Assembly (NCBI GenBank): GCA_016713335.1
Contig: JADJPH010000010.1
Span: forward strand, 62,001-126,000
Direction of reading: 5' to 3'
Source of the DNA: Candidatus Fredericiella danica
GTDB lineage: Bacteria > Chloroflexota > Anaerolineae > Caldilineales > Caldilineaceae
DNA: 64,000 nucleotides
Shown: positions 1 to 8,692 of the stretch, in pieces
Layout: the number at the start of each line of letters is the position of its first letter
Numbering within the stretch: the stretch's first letter is position 1
Notes under the pieces: model-generated
What the model was told of the DNA's origin: nothing
The model's database searches: none
What the model saw: only the letters and a program-made list of their open reading frames with translations
Translations under genes and position numbers: made by a program

Positions 1-395
1 CCATTACCACGCCGGACCCGGGCTGCGATCCCACACGAGGGTATGGGGAAACCTACGCGGACATGATCGCACGCTGCTACTTCGATTATGTGCGTGTCTA
101 TGCGCCGGGCGGTTCTGAACTCATCGCGGTGGATGGGATTGCTCCGGAAGATGTGTTGGCGCAAGCGGGTGAAGCCGGCACAGAGATTTTCTCGGGTTAC
201 TTCGTGACGCCAACCAACAGCCAGCAGCGCATTACCTTTACCTATCGACTGCCGGCGGCGCTCAAGCCGGCGTCTTATCAACTGCTGTTGCAGCGCCAAC
301 CGGGCACACAGCCATTGCCGGTGACGCTCCATGTCAACGGTGCAGACACTGAACTGACATTGACGGAGGGGTGGATGCTCTGGTCCCCGGAGTAG
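1..395 (+). CDS. C-terminal part of a DUF4012-like protein (5' truncated by window)
   Basis: The open frame is already running at the window edge (frame starting at base 3) and ends at 395, so only about the last 131 residues are present. The visible part carries the tail I associate with DUF4012 proteins: a YFDYVRVY motif, a segment resembling the 'property of self' loop, then beta-rich sequence ending in PE. DUF4012 proteins are large exported or envelope-linked proteins of unknown function found with polysaccharide genes in Chloroflexota and Actinobacteria. The family call rests on remembered resemblance of the C-terminus only. The next gene is convergent, 18 bp away. Confidence 0.6.
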   Translation, partial: ITTPDPGCDPTRGYGETYADMIARCYFDYVRVYAPGGSELIAVDGIAPEDVLAQAGEAGTEIFSGYFVTPTNSQQRITFTYRLPAALKPASYQLLLQRQPGTQPLPVTLHVNGADTELTLTEGWMLWSPE

Positions 396-413
396 CAGCT
401 CGCTTGTACAGCG

Positions 414-1178
414 TCAACCCAACTGTGCCACCAGTTGCGGCAGGATGACGCCGCTGGGGCCTGGCAGATGAATTTCCGCAGTCGGCGAAAGTGGGGTTTC
501 GTCAGGATTGATCTCGATCAGCCGCGCCCCTTGCCGCCGGGCAATCTGCGGCAACTGCGCCGCAGGATAGACCACGCCGCTGGTGCCAATGCATAGAAAC
601 AGATCACAGCGTCCGGCGGCGTGCCAGGCGGCGTCAAGGGCGGACTCCGGCAACGCCTCCCCAAACCAGATCACGCTCGGCCGGATCAGACCGCCGCACT
701 TGCCGCACGTAGGTGGGAAAACGGCGCTGCGGTCAGCTTCCGCGAGTGAATATCTTAGCCCACAGTCATTGCAGTGAAATTGGCTGATCTGCCCGTGCAG
801 GTGGATCACCTTCAGGCTTCCGGCGCGCTCGTGCAGGTCATCCACGTTCTGCGTGACCAGCACGAAGTCCGCGCTGCGAGCCTGCAGGTGCGCAAGGGCA
901 ACATGCCCAGGGTTTGGGGCTGCGTGCGCAACGCCTTGCAGTCGCTGCATGTACCATTGCCAGACCAGGCCAGGGTCTGCGGCAAAGCCGGCTTGCGACG
1001 CCAGTTGCGCCGGGTCAAATCGTGCCCAGAGTCCGGATTGCGCATCACGGAAAGTTGCAACCCCAGACTCTGCGCTCACACCGGCGCCGGTCAAACAGAC
1101 GATGCGTTGTGCACTGCGGACCAGCTCAGTTGCGATGGCCAGACGCTTAGCCATCGTATGGGGTTCGAGTTGAATCAT
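414..1178 (-). CDS. cobB: Sir2-family NAD-dependent deacylase, class III desuccinylase-type
   Basis: A 254-residue sirtuin, which removes acyl groups from lysines using NAD+ and yields nicotinamide and O-acyl-ADP-ribose. Visible motifs in order are the NAD-binding GAGVSAESGVATFRD (about 31-45), TQNVDDLH (109-116), catalytic His128 in LHG, a zinc site Cys136/Cys139 and Cys158/Cys161, and the C-terminal GTSG and INPDET segments. Tyr76 and Arg79 (YMQR) sit where CobB and SIRT5 have the Tyr-x-x-Arg pair that binds succinyl, malonyl or glutaryl lysine, so desuccinylase activity is predicted. AGGA lies 7 bases before the ATG at 1178 and supports this start over Met9. It appears to be a single-gene unit downstream of the terminator at 1255-1303. 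Confidence 0.93.
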   Translation of the reverse strand: MIQLEPHTMAKRLAIATELVRSAQRIVCLTGAGVSAESGVATFRDAQSGLWARFDPAQLASQAGFAADPGLVWQWYMQRLQGVAHAAPNPGHVALAHLQARSADFVLVTQNVDDLHERAGSLKVIHLHGQISQFHCNDCGLRYSLAEADRSAVFPPTCGKCGGLIRPSVIWFGEALPESALDAAWHAAGRCDLFLCIGTSGVVYPAAQLPQIARRQGARLIEINPDETPLSPTAEIHLPGPSGVILPQLVAQLG

Positions 1179-1249
1179 CTGGTCATCCTACTGCCCGCCA
1201 GGTGAACAAGTCATACGCCACGGGTCACCCGTGACTCGTGACAACAAAA

Positions 1250-1303
1250 GAAAAGGGCAGAGGGGTCATCTGCGCAATTGCGCAGGAATGACCACTTCTG
1301 CCC
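1250..1303 (-). terminator. Intrinsic terminator after the ABC ATPase gene
   Basis: A long stem pairs 1255-1269 with 1288-1303 (gggcagaggggtcat against atgaccacttctgccc). A second palindrome, ctgcgcaattgcgcag, lies inside it at 1270-1285. Read on the minus strand, the stem is followed by TTTTCTTTTG. It sits 100 bp after the stop of the ATPase gene and before cobB, so it should stop transcription from the former. Confidence 0.8.
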
Positions 1304-1402
1304 CTCACAAACTGCATGCTCCCTGTGTCGTGTGGCGTAAGCGTAGCGCTGCCGGCGCCAGCATTTACCGGAACCGGCGGCACATCTTCGTCTGACCGGA
1401 AA

Positions 1403-2509
1403 TTAGCCGGCCAGACTCACCTCGGTCTTGGTGTCAAAGATGTGAGCGTTGGCCATATTAATCGCCAGATCCACGGCATCACCCGTCTGGGCGCGGACAC
1501 GTGGGTCGACGCGTGCGATGAACTGCTTATTGTCTTTGGTCACGAGATACAGAAAGATCTCGTTGCCCATCATTTCAACGACGTCGACGTTGGCGTCCAT
1601 GTTCGATTCCAGAATGCCGGGCGGCACGAACGGCTTGACGTGGATGTCTTCCGGGCGAATACCGAAAACAACCTGCTTGCCCTTATGCTGGCGCCATTCA
1701 TCCGCCTTGGCCGCCGGGACTTCCAAGCGGAAACCACCGCTATTCACTTCCAGTTTTCCATCGCTCTCGACCAGGGTGGCATCGAAGAAGTTCATGGACG
1801 GGCTGCCGATGAAGCCGGCCACGAAGACGTTGCCGGGATGATCGTACAACTGCTGGGGTGAATCGATCTGCTGCAGCAGACCATCCTTCATGACGGCGAT
1901 GCGGCTGGCCATCGTCATGGCCTCAACCTGGTCATGCGTCACATAGATGAACGTCGTCGCAAGGCGCTGATGTAACTTGGTGAGCTGAGCACGCGTCTGG
2001 ACGCGCAACTTCGCATCCAGGTTGGAGAGCGGTTCGTCGAAAAGGAATACAGCCGGTTCGCGAACGATTGCGCGGCCTACGGCAACGCGCTGGCGCTGAC
2101 CACCGGAGAGTTGCTTGGGCTTGCGGTCCAGCAGGTGGCCAATGTCGAGGATCTCGGCTGCTTCCTTGACACGGCGATCAATCTCAGCCTTGGGCGTCTT
2201 ACGTAGTTTCAAACCGAACGCCATGTTGTCAAAGACGCTCATGTGCGGGTAAAGAGCGTAGCTTTGGAACACCATGGCGATGTCCCGATCCTTGGGCGGT
2301 ACATCATTGACGACGCGGTCGCCGATCTTGATGTTGCCTTCGGAAATCTCTTCCAAACCAGCCAACATGCGCAGGCTCGTCGTCTTGCCGCAACCTGAAG
2401 GGCCAACGAAGACAATGAATTCTTTGTCCTCGATATGGATGTTCAGGTCGCTGACCGCGGTGACGTCGCCGTAACGCTTGTAGACATGTTCGTACGTTAC
2501 ACTTGCCAT
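1403..2509 (-). CDS. ABC transporter ATP-binding protein, MalK/UgpC/MsmX type
   Basis: A 368-residue ATPase that would power uptake of a carbohydrate or glycerol phosphate through a membrane permease pair. Walker A is GPSGCGKTT (36-44), followed by the Q-loop in VFQSYALYPHMSV, the signature LSGGQRQRVA, Walker B VFLFDEPLSNLD and the switch His in VTHD. The C-terminal third matches the TOBE/regulatory domain of MalK-like ATPases (IRPEDIHV). The ATG at 2509 is preceded by AAGGAG at proper spacing; the longer upstream open frame is not used. No permease or binding-protein gene is adjacent, which fits the shared orphan ATPases (MsmX-like) that serve several sugar importers. The substrate cannot be read from the sequence. 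Confidence 0.93.
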   Translation of the reverse strand: MASVTYEHVYKRYGDVTAVSDLNIHIEDKEFIVFVGPSGCGKTTSLRMLAGLEEISEGNIKIGDRVVNDVPPKDRDIAMVFQSYALYPHMSVFDNMAFGLKLRKTPKAEIDRRVKEAAEILDIGHLLDRKPKQLSGGQRQRVAVGRAIVREPAVFLFDEPLSNLDAKLRVQTRAQLTKLHQRLATTFIYVTHDQVEAMTMASRIAVMKDGLLQQIDSPQQLYDHPGNVFVAGFIGSPSMNFFDATLVESDGKLEVNSGGFRLEVPAAKADEWRQHKGKQVVFGIRPEDIHVKPFVPPGILESNMDANVDVVEMMGNEIFLYLVTKDNKQFIARVDPRVRAQTGDAVDLAINMANAHIFDTKTEVSLAG

Positions 2510-2823
2510 TATTTTTGTCTCCTTGCTGTCAAACAATAAGTTTGAACGAATGTGGAGGGAGGCCAGGGAGCATCCTGTGGTGAGAAGTATAACATATGCG
2601 CAAGATTGCTTGCAACTGCTGTTTTCGGGCGCGCCTTCGATTGCTGCACCCCTGGCGACAACGCCAAAAGACGGTGTCGAATAGTGGACAGTTGACTGAG
2701 GTGCATGGCACAAAATGGGTGCAAGATATTACAGAAAGGAACGCATCCATGTGTCACCGCGGCGAAGTTCCCCCCACGCTGCCTTTGTCGTAACCTTGCG
2801 ATTGTGTTAAGCTTAGGTGTAAC
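2510..2823. other. Intergenic region between divergent ATPase and response-regulator genes
   Basis: 314 bases without a supported gene. It holds the ATPase promoter (2586-2615, minus) and its ribosome site, and must hold the promoter of the response regulator, for which no convincing -35/-10 pair was found. Short open frames here have no ribosome site or family resemblance. Confidence 0.6.
2586..2615 (-). promoter_or_regulatory. Sigma70-type promoter of the ABC ATPase gene
   Basis: On the minus strand TTGCAA (2615-2610) and TATACT (2591-2586) are separated by 18 bases. Transcription would start near 2579, giving a leader of about 70 bases before the ATG at 2509. Confidence 0.55.
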
Positions 2824-3678
2824 GTGAACACACATCGAGTCCGACCCATGCATCGCACGCTCTCCCGCGAGGCAAGTGAGATCAACAACGTGAAGTCGAG
2901 TCAGGCTCCCGCTGTGCCAGCTTCGAGTGAAGGAACCCAGCAAAGTATCGGCAACGGTCTGCCTGGCAGGCGGGTGATCTTAATTGTTGATGATGAAAGA
3001 CCCATGCGCGATCTGATGGCGTTATCATTGGAGCGCATGCGGTACGCGGTTGTCGCCGTTCCCGACGGCGCATCTGCGCTGGAAGTATTGAGGCAACGCC
3101 CATTCGACCTGGTTTTGCTCGATGTCGTTATGCCTGGCATGGATGGATTCGACGTCTTGCGTCAATTGCGCACCTTTAGCAACGTCCCAGTTGTTATGCT
3201 GACGGCGCTCAATCGCCAAGAAGACATCATTCGGGGCTTTGAAGCGGGCGCAGATGGCTATATCGTCAAGCCATTCAACTTTAAAGAGGTTGAAGCACGC
3301 ATCCACGCAGTCGTACGCAGGGCTTCGCATTCGATTGAGGGCGTCTCATTTGACGTTGTGGAATTTGGCGACTTGAAGCTGAATAACTTGACAGAACAAG
3401 CGATGGTGGCAGGGCGCGTGGTGGACCTGACGCCGACTGAGTTCTCTTTGCTACGTTACCTCGCCTTACACAAGGACTACCCGATCAGTAAGGAAGAGTT
3501 GCTGAAATCGGTTTGGGGCTATGCCGGCACCGACAATCAAAATCTCGTAGAACTCGCCGTCCGCCGGTTGCGCACCAAAATCGAGACCGACCCTGCACAC
3601 CCCAAATACGTCGTGACCCAGCGCGGTGTCGGCTACAAATTCGTCGCCAATCGGACGGACAAAGTCCACGACCGTTAA
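2824..3678 (+). CDS. OmpR/PhoB-family response regulator (orphan, extended N-terminus)
   Basis: A 284-residue two-component regulator. The receiver domain starts near residue 51 (ILIVDDE) and has acidic residues Asp56/Asp57, phosphoacceptor Asp100 in LLDVVMPG, Thr127 and Lys149 (KPF). A winged-helix DNA-binding domain follows (DLTPTEFSLLRYL ... RRLRTKIE ... RGVGYKF). The first 48 residues are polar and match no domain I know; the GTG at 2824 has a weak AGGTG site, so a later start is possible. No histidine kinase gene lies nearby, so the partner must be elsewhere. The gene is convergent with the cysteine desulfurase, 13 bp apart. Confidence 0.93.
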   Translation: MNTHRVRPMHRTLSREASEINNVKSSQAPAVPASSEGTQQSIGNGLPGRRVILIVDDERPMRDLMALSLERMRYAVVAVPDGASALEVLRQRPFDLVLLDVVMPGMDGFDVLRQLRTFSNVPVVMLTALNRQEDIIRGFEAGADGYIVKPFNFKEVEARIHAVVRRASHSIEGVSFDVVEFGDLKLNNLTEQAMVAGRVVDLTPTEFSLLRYLALHKDYPISKEELLKSVWGYAGTDNQNLVELAVRRLRTKIETDPAHPKYVVTQRGVGYKFVANRTDKVHDR

Positions 3679-3691
3679 CATCCGGCCACCG

Positions 3692-4867
3692 CTAGGCGTC
3701 CTGGCGCATGCGCGCCAGAATCTGCAGGAATTGATCGATTACGATGTCGATCTCATGTGGCGTCGTGTCACGTCCCAGACTAAATCGAATGGCACTTGCC
3801 GATAGTTCTGGCGAGTAGCCCATGGCCCTGAGTACATGGCTCGGCTGTTGCGACCCGCTTGAACAGGCGCTGCCACTGCTGGCGGCAATGCCGGCCAGAT
3901 CCAGCGCGATCAACATGCCTTCCGCATCAAGACCGTCGACCACAAAACTGGCATGATTGGGTAAACGCTGCACCGCGTCGCCCGTGAGTTGCACCGCCTC
4001 ATTGCCTTCCCGTACGCCGCCGATCAGTCGATCGCGTAGTTGTTGTTGGCGGACCATTTCACCCTCACGCTGCGCCTCAGACAACGCCATCGCACGGGCA
4101 AACCCGACAATGCCTGGCACGTTCTCGGTGCCCCCACGCCGGCTGCCTTCCTGGCTTCCTCCCGTAATCTGCGGCCAGAAGGGGACGCCGCGCCGTAAGT
4201 ACAACAGACCAACCCCCTTTGGCCCGTAGATCTTGTGCCCACTCAGGCTCATGGCATCGACGCCCAACGTTGCTACATTCAACGGCAATTTGCCGGCAGC
4301 CTGGACGGCATCGGTGTGAAAGGGGACGCCCGCCCGGCGGCATAAGGCGCCAATCGCTGAGATCGGCTGGATCGTCCCGACCTCATTGTTAGCAACCATG
4401 ATGCTGATGACGGCGACATCACTGCCATCACCAATCACCGCGGCTACATCGTTGACCCGGACAAGTCCGGTGTGATCGACCGGCAACACCGTCAATTCAA
4501 AGCCATAGTGGTCGCGGAGCTCGCCTGCTGTCGCCAGCACCGCCTTATGCTCAACCGCAGATGTGATAATGTGGTTGGCGCCGGTCTGGGCCCGGCGCGC
4601 AGAGGCAATCCCACGGAGCGCAGCGTTGTCGCTCTCGGTTCCACCCGACGTGAAGAGGATCTCCCCGGGTGCGGCACTCAGCAAGGCGGCCAGATCACGG
4701 CGCGCCTTCTGTAACGCAACGGCCGCGCGGCGCCCGGCAGCATGCAGGCTCGACGCGTTGCCATATCCTTCCTGCAAGTAGGGCAGCATTTCTGCCAATA
4801 CCTCGGATGCGATCGGTGTTGTGGCGGCGTAGTCGCAATAGATTAACCGCGGTGCACTCCGGTTCAT
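3692..4867 (-). CDS. Cysteine desulfurase, NifS/IscS family
   Basis: A 391-residue PLP enzyme that takes sulfur from L-cysteine as a persulfide for Fe-S clusters, thiamine or tRNA thiolation. The N-terminus has the usual YCDYAATTP. Lys212 in SGHKIYGPKG should bind PLP, with Asp186 and His107 as cofactor contacts. Cys335 lies in an extended SSGSACSSGSQ loop, the IscS/NifS-type mobile persulfide loop. The ending RFSLGRDTT is typical. No iscU, sufBCD or mnmA gene is adjacent, so the acceptor is unknown. It may also supply sulfur for molybdenum cofactor maturation with XdhC-like partners, but that is only conjecture. Confidence 0.93.
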   Translation of the reverse strand: MNRSAPRLIYCDYAATTPIASEVLAEMLPYLQEGYGNASSLHAAGRRAAVALQKARRDLAALLSAAPGEILFTSGGTESDNAALRGIASARRAQTGANHIITSAVEHKAVLATAGELRDHYGFELTVLPVDHTGLVRVNDVAAVIGDGSDVAVISIMVANNEVGTIQPISAIGALCRRAGVPFHTDAVQAAGKLPLNVATLGVDAMSLSGHKIYGPKGVGLLYLRRGVPFWPQITGGSQEGSRRGGTENVPGIVGFARAMALSEAQREGEMVRQQQLRDRLIGGVREGNEAVQLTGDAVQRLPNHASFVVDGLDAEGMLIALDLAGIAASSGSACSSGSQQPSHVLRAMGYSPELSASAIRFSLGRDTTPHEIDIVIDQFLQILARMRQDA

Positions 4868-4988
4868 CAGTAAGTCACAGCTTTCTCATCATTCCCATGC
4901 TCTGCCTACCCAGTCTGTGCACGACCGATTGTATCATGTCTGCAGGCGCGACTACTGCAACCGTCGTTCCGGACGCAGATACTTTAGT

Positions 4989-5018
4989 TTGTCCAAGCGT
5001 GGTCGAAACAGGTACAAT
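4989..5018 (+). promoter_or_regulatory. Sigma70-type promoter of hppA
   Basis: TTGTCC (4989-4994) and TACAAT (5013-5018) are separated by 18 bases. The predicted start near 5025 leaves a leader of about 74 bases before the TTG codon at 5099. Confidence 0.5.
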
Positions 5019-5098
5019 CAGAGCGCCTTTGACTGGACAACCACGGTCATCTTGGTGCGATAGTGACGCACGCCAACAGATTATTTTAGGAGGGACTC

Positions 5099-7157
5099 TT
5101 GATACAGGGCACGACTTCAGTTGTGATCGCATTGCTGGTCAGCCTCGTTGGGATTGGCTTTGTCATCTGGCAGATGCGCCGCGTGTTGGCCGAACCGCAG
5201 GGAAACCAGACGATGCGGGAGATCTCGGCAGCCATCCAGGTGGGGGCGTCAGCGTTTCTGCGTCGCGAATACTCCTACCTGGTCGTTTTCGTGTTGATCG
5301 TCGCATTACTCATTGCGGCGTTCCTCAACTGGCAGACGGCTCTGTCTTTTCTGATCGGCGCTGCCATCTCCGCTGCCACTGGCTACCTCGGCATGTACGT
5401 TGCGGTGCGCGCAAATGTCCGCACCGCTGCGGCGTCGGTGCGCAGTCTGAACGACGGGCTGCGCGTCGCATTTGCCAGCGGCTCCGTCATGGGGATGGCC
5501 GTCGTCAGTTTTGGGTTGCTCGGTCTTTCGAGTATGTATCTCCTGTTTAGTGGTGATGCCGCGCAAGACGTTGCCTATATCGCCGGTTTCGGTTTCGGCG
5601 CCTCGAGCATTGCGCTCTTCGCCCGCGTTGGCGGTGGCATCTTTACAAAGGCGGCAGATGTCGGCGCCGACCTGGTCGGCAAGGTGGAAGCCGGCATTCC
5701 TGAGGATGACCCCCGCAATCCAGCGGTGATTGCCGACAACGTTGGCGACAATGTCGGCGACGTTGCGGGCATGGGCGCCGACCTTTTTGAGAGCTATGTC
5801 GGCTCGATCATCGCCGCCGCTTCGCTGGGCATCGTGATGACGAATGCTTCGACCGGACCGCTGGCCTACGTTGGCTTGCCGTTCCTGGTCGCGGCGGGTG
5901 GGATTATCGCCTCGCTGATCGGCTCGTTCCTGGTCAAAACCAAGGAGAACGCCACGCAAGAGGAACTTCTGAGTACGCTGCGCCGCTCCGTATGGGGTGC
6001 ATCCGGTATCGTGCTGGTGCTGACCGCCTTTTTAGTCGTACTGGCCGGCGTCTCATTCAATTACTTCCTCGCCGTCCTGGTCGGTCTTGTGGCGGGCAAT
6101 GCCATTGCCTGGTTCACGGAATACTACACTTCGTACACCAAAAAGCCGACCCAATCGATCGCTGAAGCAACTGAAACCGGTCCGGCCACGACCATCATCC
6201 AGGGGATGGCCGTCGGCATGAATTCGACGGCGGCGCCTGTGCTCGTGGTTGCCTTTGCCATTCTGTTGGCGCTCTACCTTGGGATTACGGGCGACCCGGA
6301 GATGGGGATCACCGCCGGGCTGTACGCCGTGGCGCTGGCGGGTGTGGGCATGCTCAGCACGCTGGGCGTGACGCTTGCCACGGACGCCTATGGACCCGTG
6401 GCGGACAATGCAGGTGGCATCGCCGAGATGAGCAAACTGCCCCCGGAAATCCGCGAACGCACGGATGCCCTGGACAGCCTTGGCAACACGACGGCAGCCA
6501 CCGGCAAAGGTTTTGCGATCGGTTCTGCCGTACTGACCGCACTCGCCCTCATCGGTGCCTACATGCAGGCGGCTGGACTTGATTCACTCAACGTCTTGAC
6601 CCCAACCGTGTTGCCCGGCATGTTGATCGGCGCCATGCTGCCCTTCCTCTTCTCGGCCATGACCATGACCGCAGTGGGACGCGCCGCCAAGGAGATTGTG
6701 CTTGAGGTGCGCCGGCAATTCCGGGAGATCCCGGGGTTGCTCGAAGGCAATGCGGCCCCTGACTATGCCAAAGCCGTCGATATCAGCACGCGGAGCGCGC
6801 TGCGCGAAATGATTATCCCCGGTCTACTCGCAGTGGTGACGCCGCTCGCCGTCGGCTACATTCTGGGCAAGTCCGCGCTGGCCGGCATGCTCATCGGTGC
6901 CACAGCTCTCAGGTTTCCTGCTGGCCGTCATGATGGCCAACGCCGGTGGTGCATGGGACAATGCGAAGAAGTATATCGAGACCGGGCTCATGGGTGGCAA
7001 AGGTTCGCCGTCCCACAAGGCGGCGGTGGTTGGCGACACGGTGGGCGACCCCTTCAAAGACACGAGTGGCCCGTCCTTAAATATCCTCATCAAGTTGATG
7101 TCGATCGTGGGTCTGGTTTTTGCGACGACCTTCGGTGCGGGGATCCTGGGGTTCTAG
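5099..7157 (+). CDS. hppA: Membrane-bound K+-dependent-type ion-pumping pyrophosphatase (frameshifted)
   Basis: A multi-pass pump of about 685 residues that couples hydrolysis of pyrophosphate to export of H+ or Na+. The catalytic acidic cluster DVGADLVGKVE starts near residue 187, followed by the DNVGDNVGD region. GNTTAATGKG near 462-471 has Ala where K+-independent enzymes have Lys, the mark of the K+-dependent subfamily. TTG at 5099 follows AGGAGGG by four bases. One extra base near 6905 shifts the frame: the text before reads to LIGAT and the text after, in frame 3, gives SGFLLAVMMANAGGAWDNAKK and the usual GDPFKDTSGPS ending. The break lies inside strictly conserved sequence, so a consensus error is likely. 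H+ versus Na+ cannot be decided. Confidence 0.93.
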
Positions 7158-7184
7158 TCCACTCAAACAGGCCAAAGAAATGAC

Positions 7185-7214
7185 AGAGGGCGCCCGAACG
7201 GGCGCCCTCTTTGC
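7185..7214 (+). terminator. Intrinsic terminator after hppA
   Basis: A GC-rich hairpin pairs agagggcgcccg (7185-7196) with cgggcgccctct (7199-7210), followed by TTT. It lies 27 bp past the hppA stop and may also serve the convergent protease gene. Confidence 0.8.
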
Positions 7215-7225
7215 TACGTGGGGAT

Positions 7226-7278
7226 GGGCGGTGCCTCCCCGGACACGGCGGTGCCGTGTCCCTACTGCAGCACCGCCC
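7226..7278. repeat. Dispersed palindromic intergenic repeat, copy 1
   Basis: The core at 7237-7264 (two arms around ggacacggcggtgccgtgtcc) is self-complementary and is enclosed by a second pair of arms, gggcggtgc (7226-7234) and gcaccgccc (7270-7278). A near-identical core in inverted orientation occurs at 40808-40836. The repeat overlaps the last codons of the protease gene ending at 7262. Confidence 0.7.
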
Positions 7279-8443
7279 AATCCCAAAGCTGCTTGGCTTC
7301 ACTGCCGAAATAGGGACCGTAGAAGAGGTTGGGCTGACCGTCGTAACGGTACGACACCACACTGTTCACGTAATTCACAGAGGCAGTCCGGAATGGTGCA
7401 TAGGCAACCAACCATGGACCACCGCTCGAACCGGAACCCATGTTGCAACCGATACCGACCGGCGGCGGGCCTGGGATCGTGTCGCGCCGGTAGGTGGATG
7501 CGGCACAGGCAACCAGGAAGGCGCCCGAGGCGAAATTCGACGGATAGCCAAAGGCATGAAACTGTTGGACGCCATTGGCGTTGTAGAGGAAACCCAACCG
7601 GCCCACGTATTGGCTCACGGTCCAGCCGCTGCGACTGGCTAGTGACACCATGCCGATGTCAGCGCTCAGGTTGCCGGACGAGAACCACGCAGGCGTTGTC
7701 GCAGCGTTGATCGCAACAAAGGAGCCAAACGGGTAAGCCCCATTGCGATACGCCGGTACGAAGGTCATATCGGTGTGCCAGCCTCGGCCCGTTGAGAAAA
7801 CGCAGTGCCCGGCAGTCCACAGCGTGCGGCCATAGGCGACCGAGGCCGAACAGGCGTACAGACCGGTATACCCTGGAATTTTGAAGAACAGCCGCCCCAT
7901 GGTGACCCAGGGCGCAGATTTCCAGGTCTGCGTCGCATCGTTCACATAGTAACTGACAAACGGTGGCGTCGAAGCCCAGCTTTCGGCTTCAAAATCACCC
8001 TCGGCTTGCGGCTGCTCGGTCGCACTTGTCTCTTCCGCTGCGATGCGCGCCCACTCTGCTGCATACTCCTTCTGGGCAAGGGCAACGGCTTTGGGATCCG
8101 ATGCGGCGCCCGGGAAACGCACCGCGGGGCCGGTGGCGGCAACTTCTGGTGAAGCGGCCGGCGCCTTGCCATTGACGGTCAATAGATCCAAAGGCTTGGC
8201 CGCTAGCATGCGCTCCCGCGTCCAGAATTGGGAAGCAGCGGTCTGCTCGGCGCTGGGTATCGCATGGGTGACGACGCCAGCCGGCGCCGGCTCCGTTCCT
8301 GGTTGCGTCTGCAGCGCAGGCATGAAGACATGGCCGGCGCCGGTGGGCGTGTCGTCCTGGGCAAACACCGCCGCCGGCAACATGCCGGTGACGAGGATCG
8401 CCACCAGCGATAAAACGAGAAAACACGATCGAATGCTGCGCAT
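7262..8443 (-). CDS. Secreted trypsin-like serine protease (V8/glutamyl endopeptidase type)
   Basis: A 393-residue exported protease. Met at 8443 is preceded by AGGAGG and begins a signal peptide (MRSIRS, hydrophobic core, cleavage near VFAQ). A Pro/Ala-rich and Gln/Glu-rich pro-region of about 150 residues follows. The chymotrypsin-fold domain has His in WTAGHC, Asp in SADIGMV and Ser in GSGSSGGPW, with paired cysteines around YACSAS and GHC. The architecture resembles bacterial V8-like and glutamyl endopeptidases; specificity cannot be assigned. It probably degrades extracellular protein. It is a single gene, convergent with hppA and divergent from the HMG-CoA reductase. Confidence 0.85.
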   Translation of the reverse strand: MRSIRSCFLVLSLVAILVTGMLPAAVFAQDDTPTGAGHVFMPALQTQPGTEPAPAGVVTHAIPSAEQTAASQFWTRERMLAAKPLDLLTVNGKAPAASPEVAATGPAVRFPGAASDPKAVALAQKEYAAEWARIAAEETSATEQPQAEGDFEAESWASTPPFVSYYVNDATQTWKSAPWVTMGRLFFKIPGYTGLYACSASVAYGRTLWTAGHCVFSTGRGWHTDMTFVPAYRNGAYPFGSFVAINAATTPAWFSSGNLSADIGMVSLASRSGWTVSQYVGRLGFLYNANGVQQFHAFGYPSNFASGAFLVACAASTYRRDTIPGPPPVGIGCNMGSGSSGGPWLVAYAPFRTASVNYVNSVVSYRYDGQPNLFYGPYFGSEAKQLWDWAVLQ

Positions 8444-8602
8444 AGTGCCTCCTGTAAGGGCTACCGACAATCTGGAAAGCAGTAAACGGACAGACGCAAG
8501 AAGGAACAGCGGGGCAATGTGGCTGCATTTGGGTGTTCAAGTGTTCCTACCAATTCATGACGCAGCAACCGGTGAGAAGTCGCGCAGATTTGCAGGTTTT
8601 GC

Positions 8603-8611
8603 TGTGCTATA
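8603..8611 (+). promoter_or_regulatory. Extended -10 promoter of the HMG-CoA reductase gene
   Basis: TGCTATAAT at 8603-8611 is a perfect -10 hexamer with an upstream TGn extension. No good -35 lies at normal distance. Predicted start near 8618, about 75 bases before the ATG at 8693. Confidence 0.5.
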
Positions 8612-8692
8612 ATGGCGGGCATTGTTTTGGCCTTGCTTTCACCTACAACCTGCCATCGTTAACAAATCTGCACGAAGATCGAGGAGAGTCAG

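Noticed and set aside
4669..5550. 293-codon plus-strand frame across the end of the desulfurase gene and the start of hppA
   Set aside because: It overlaps two well-supported genes in other frames and has no recognisable domain.
6890..6930. Programmed frameshift in hppA
   Set aside because: No slippery heptamer or downstream pseudoknot is apparent, the family is encoded in one frame, and similar indels occur in many neighbouring genes.
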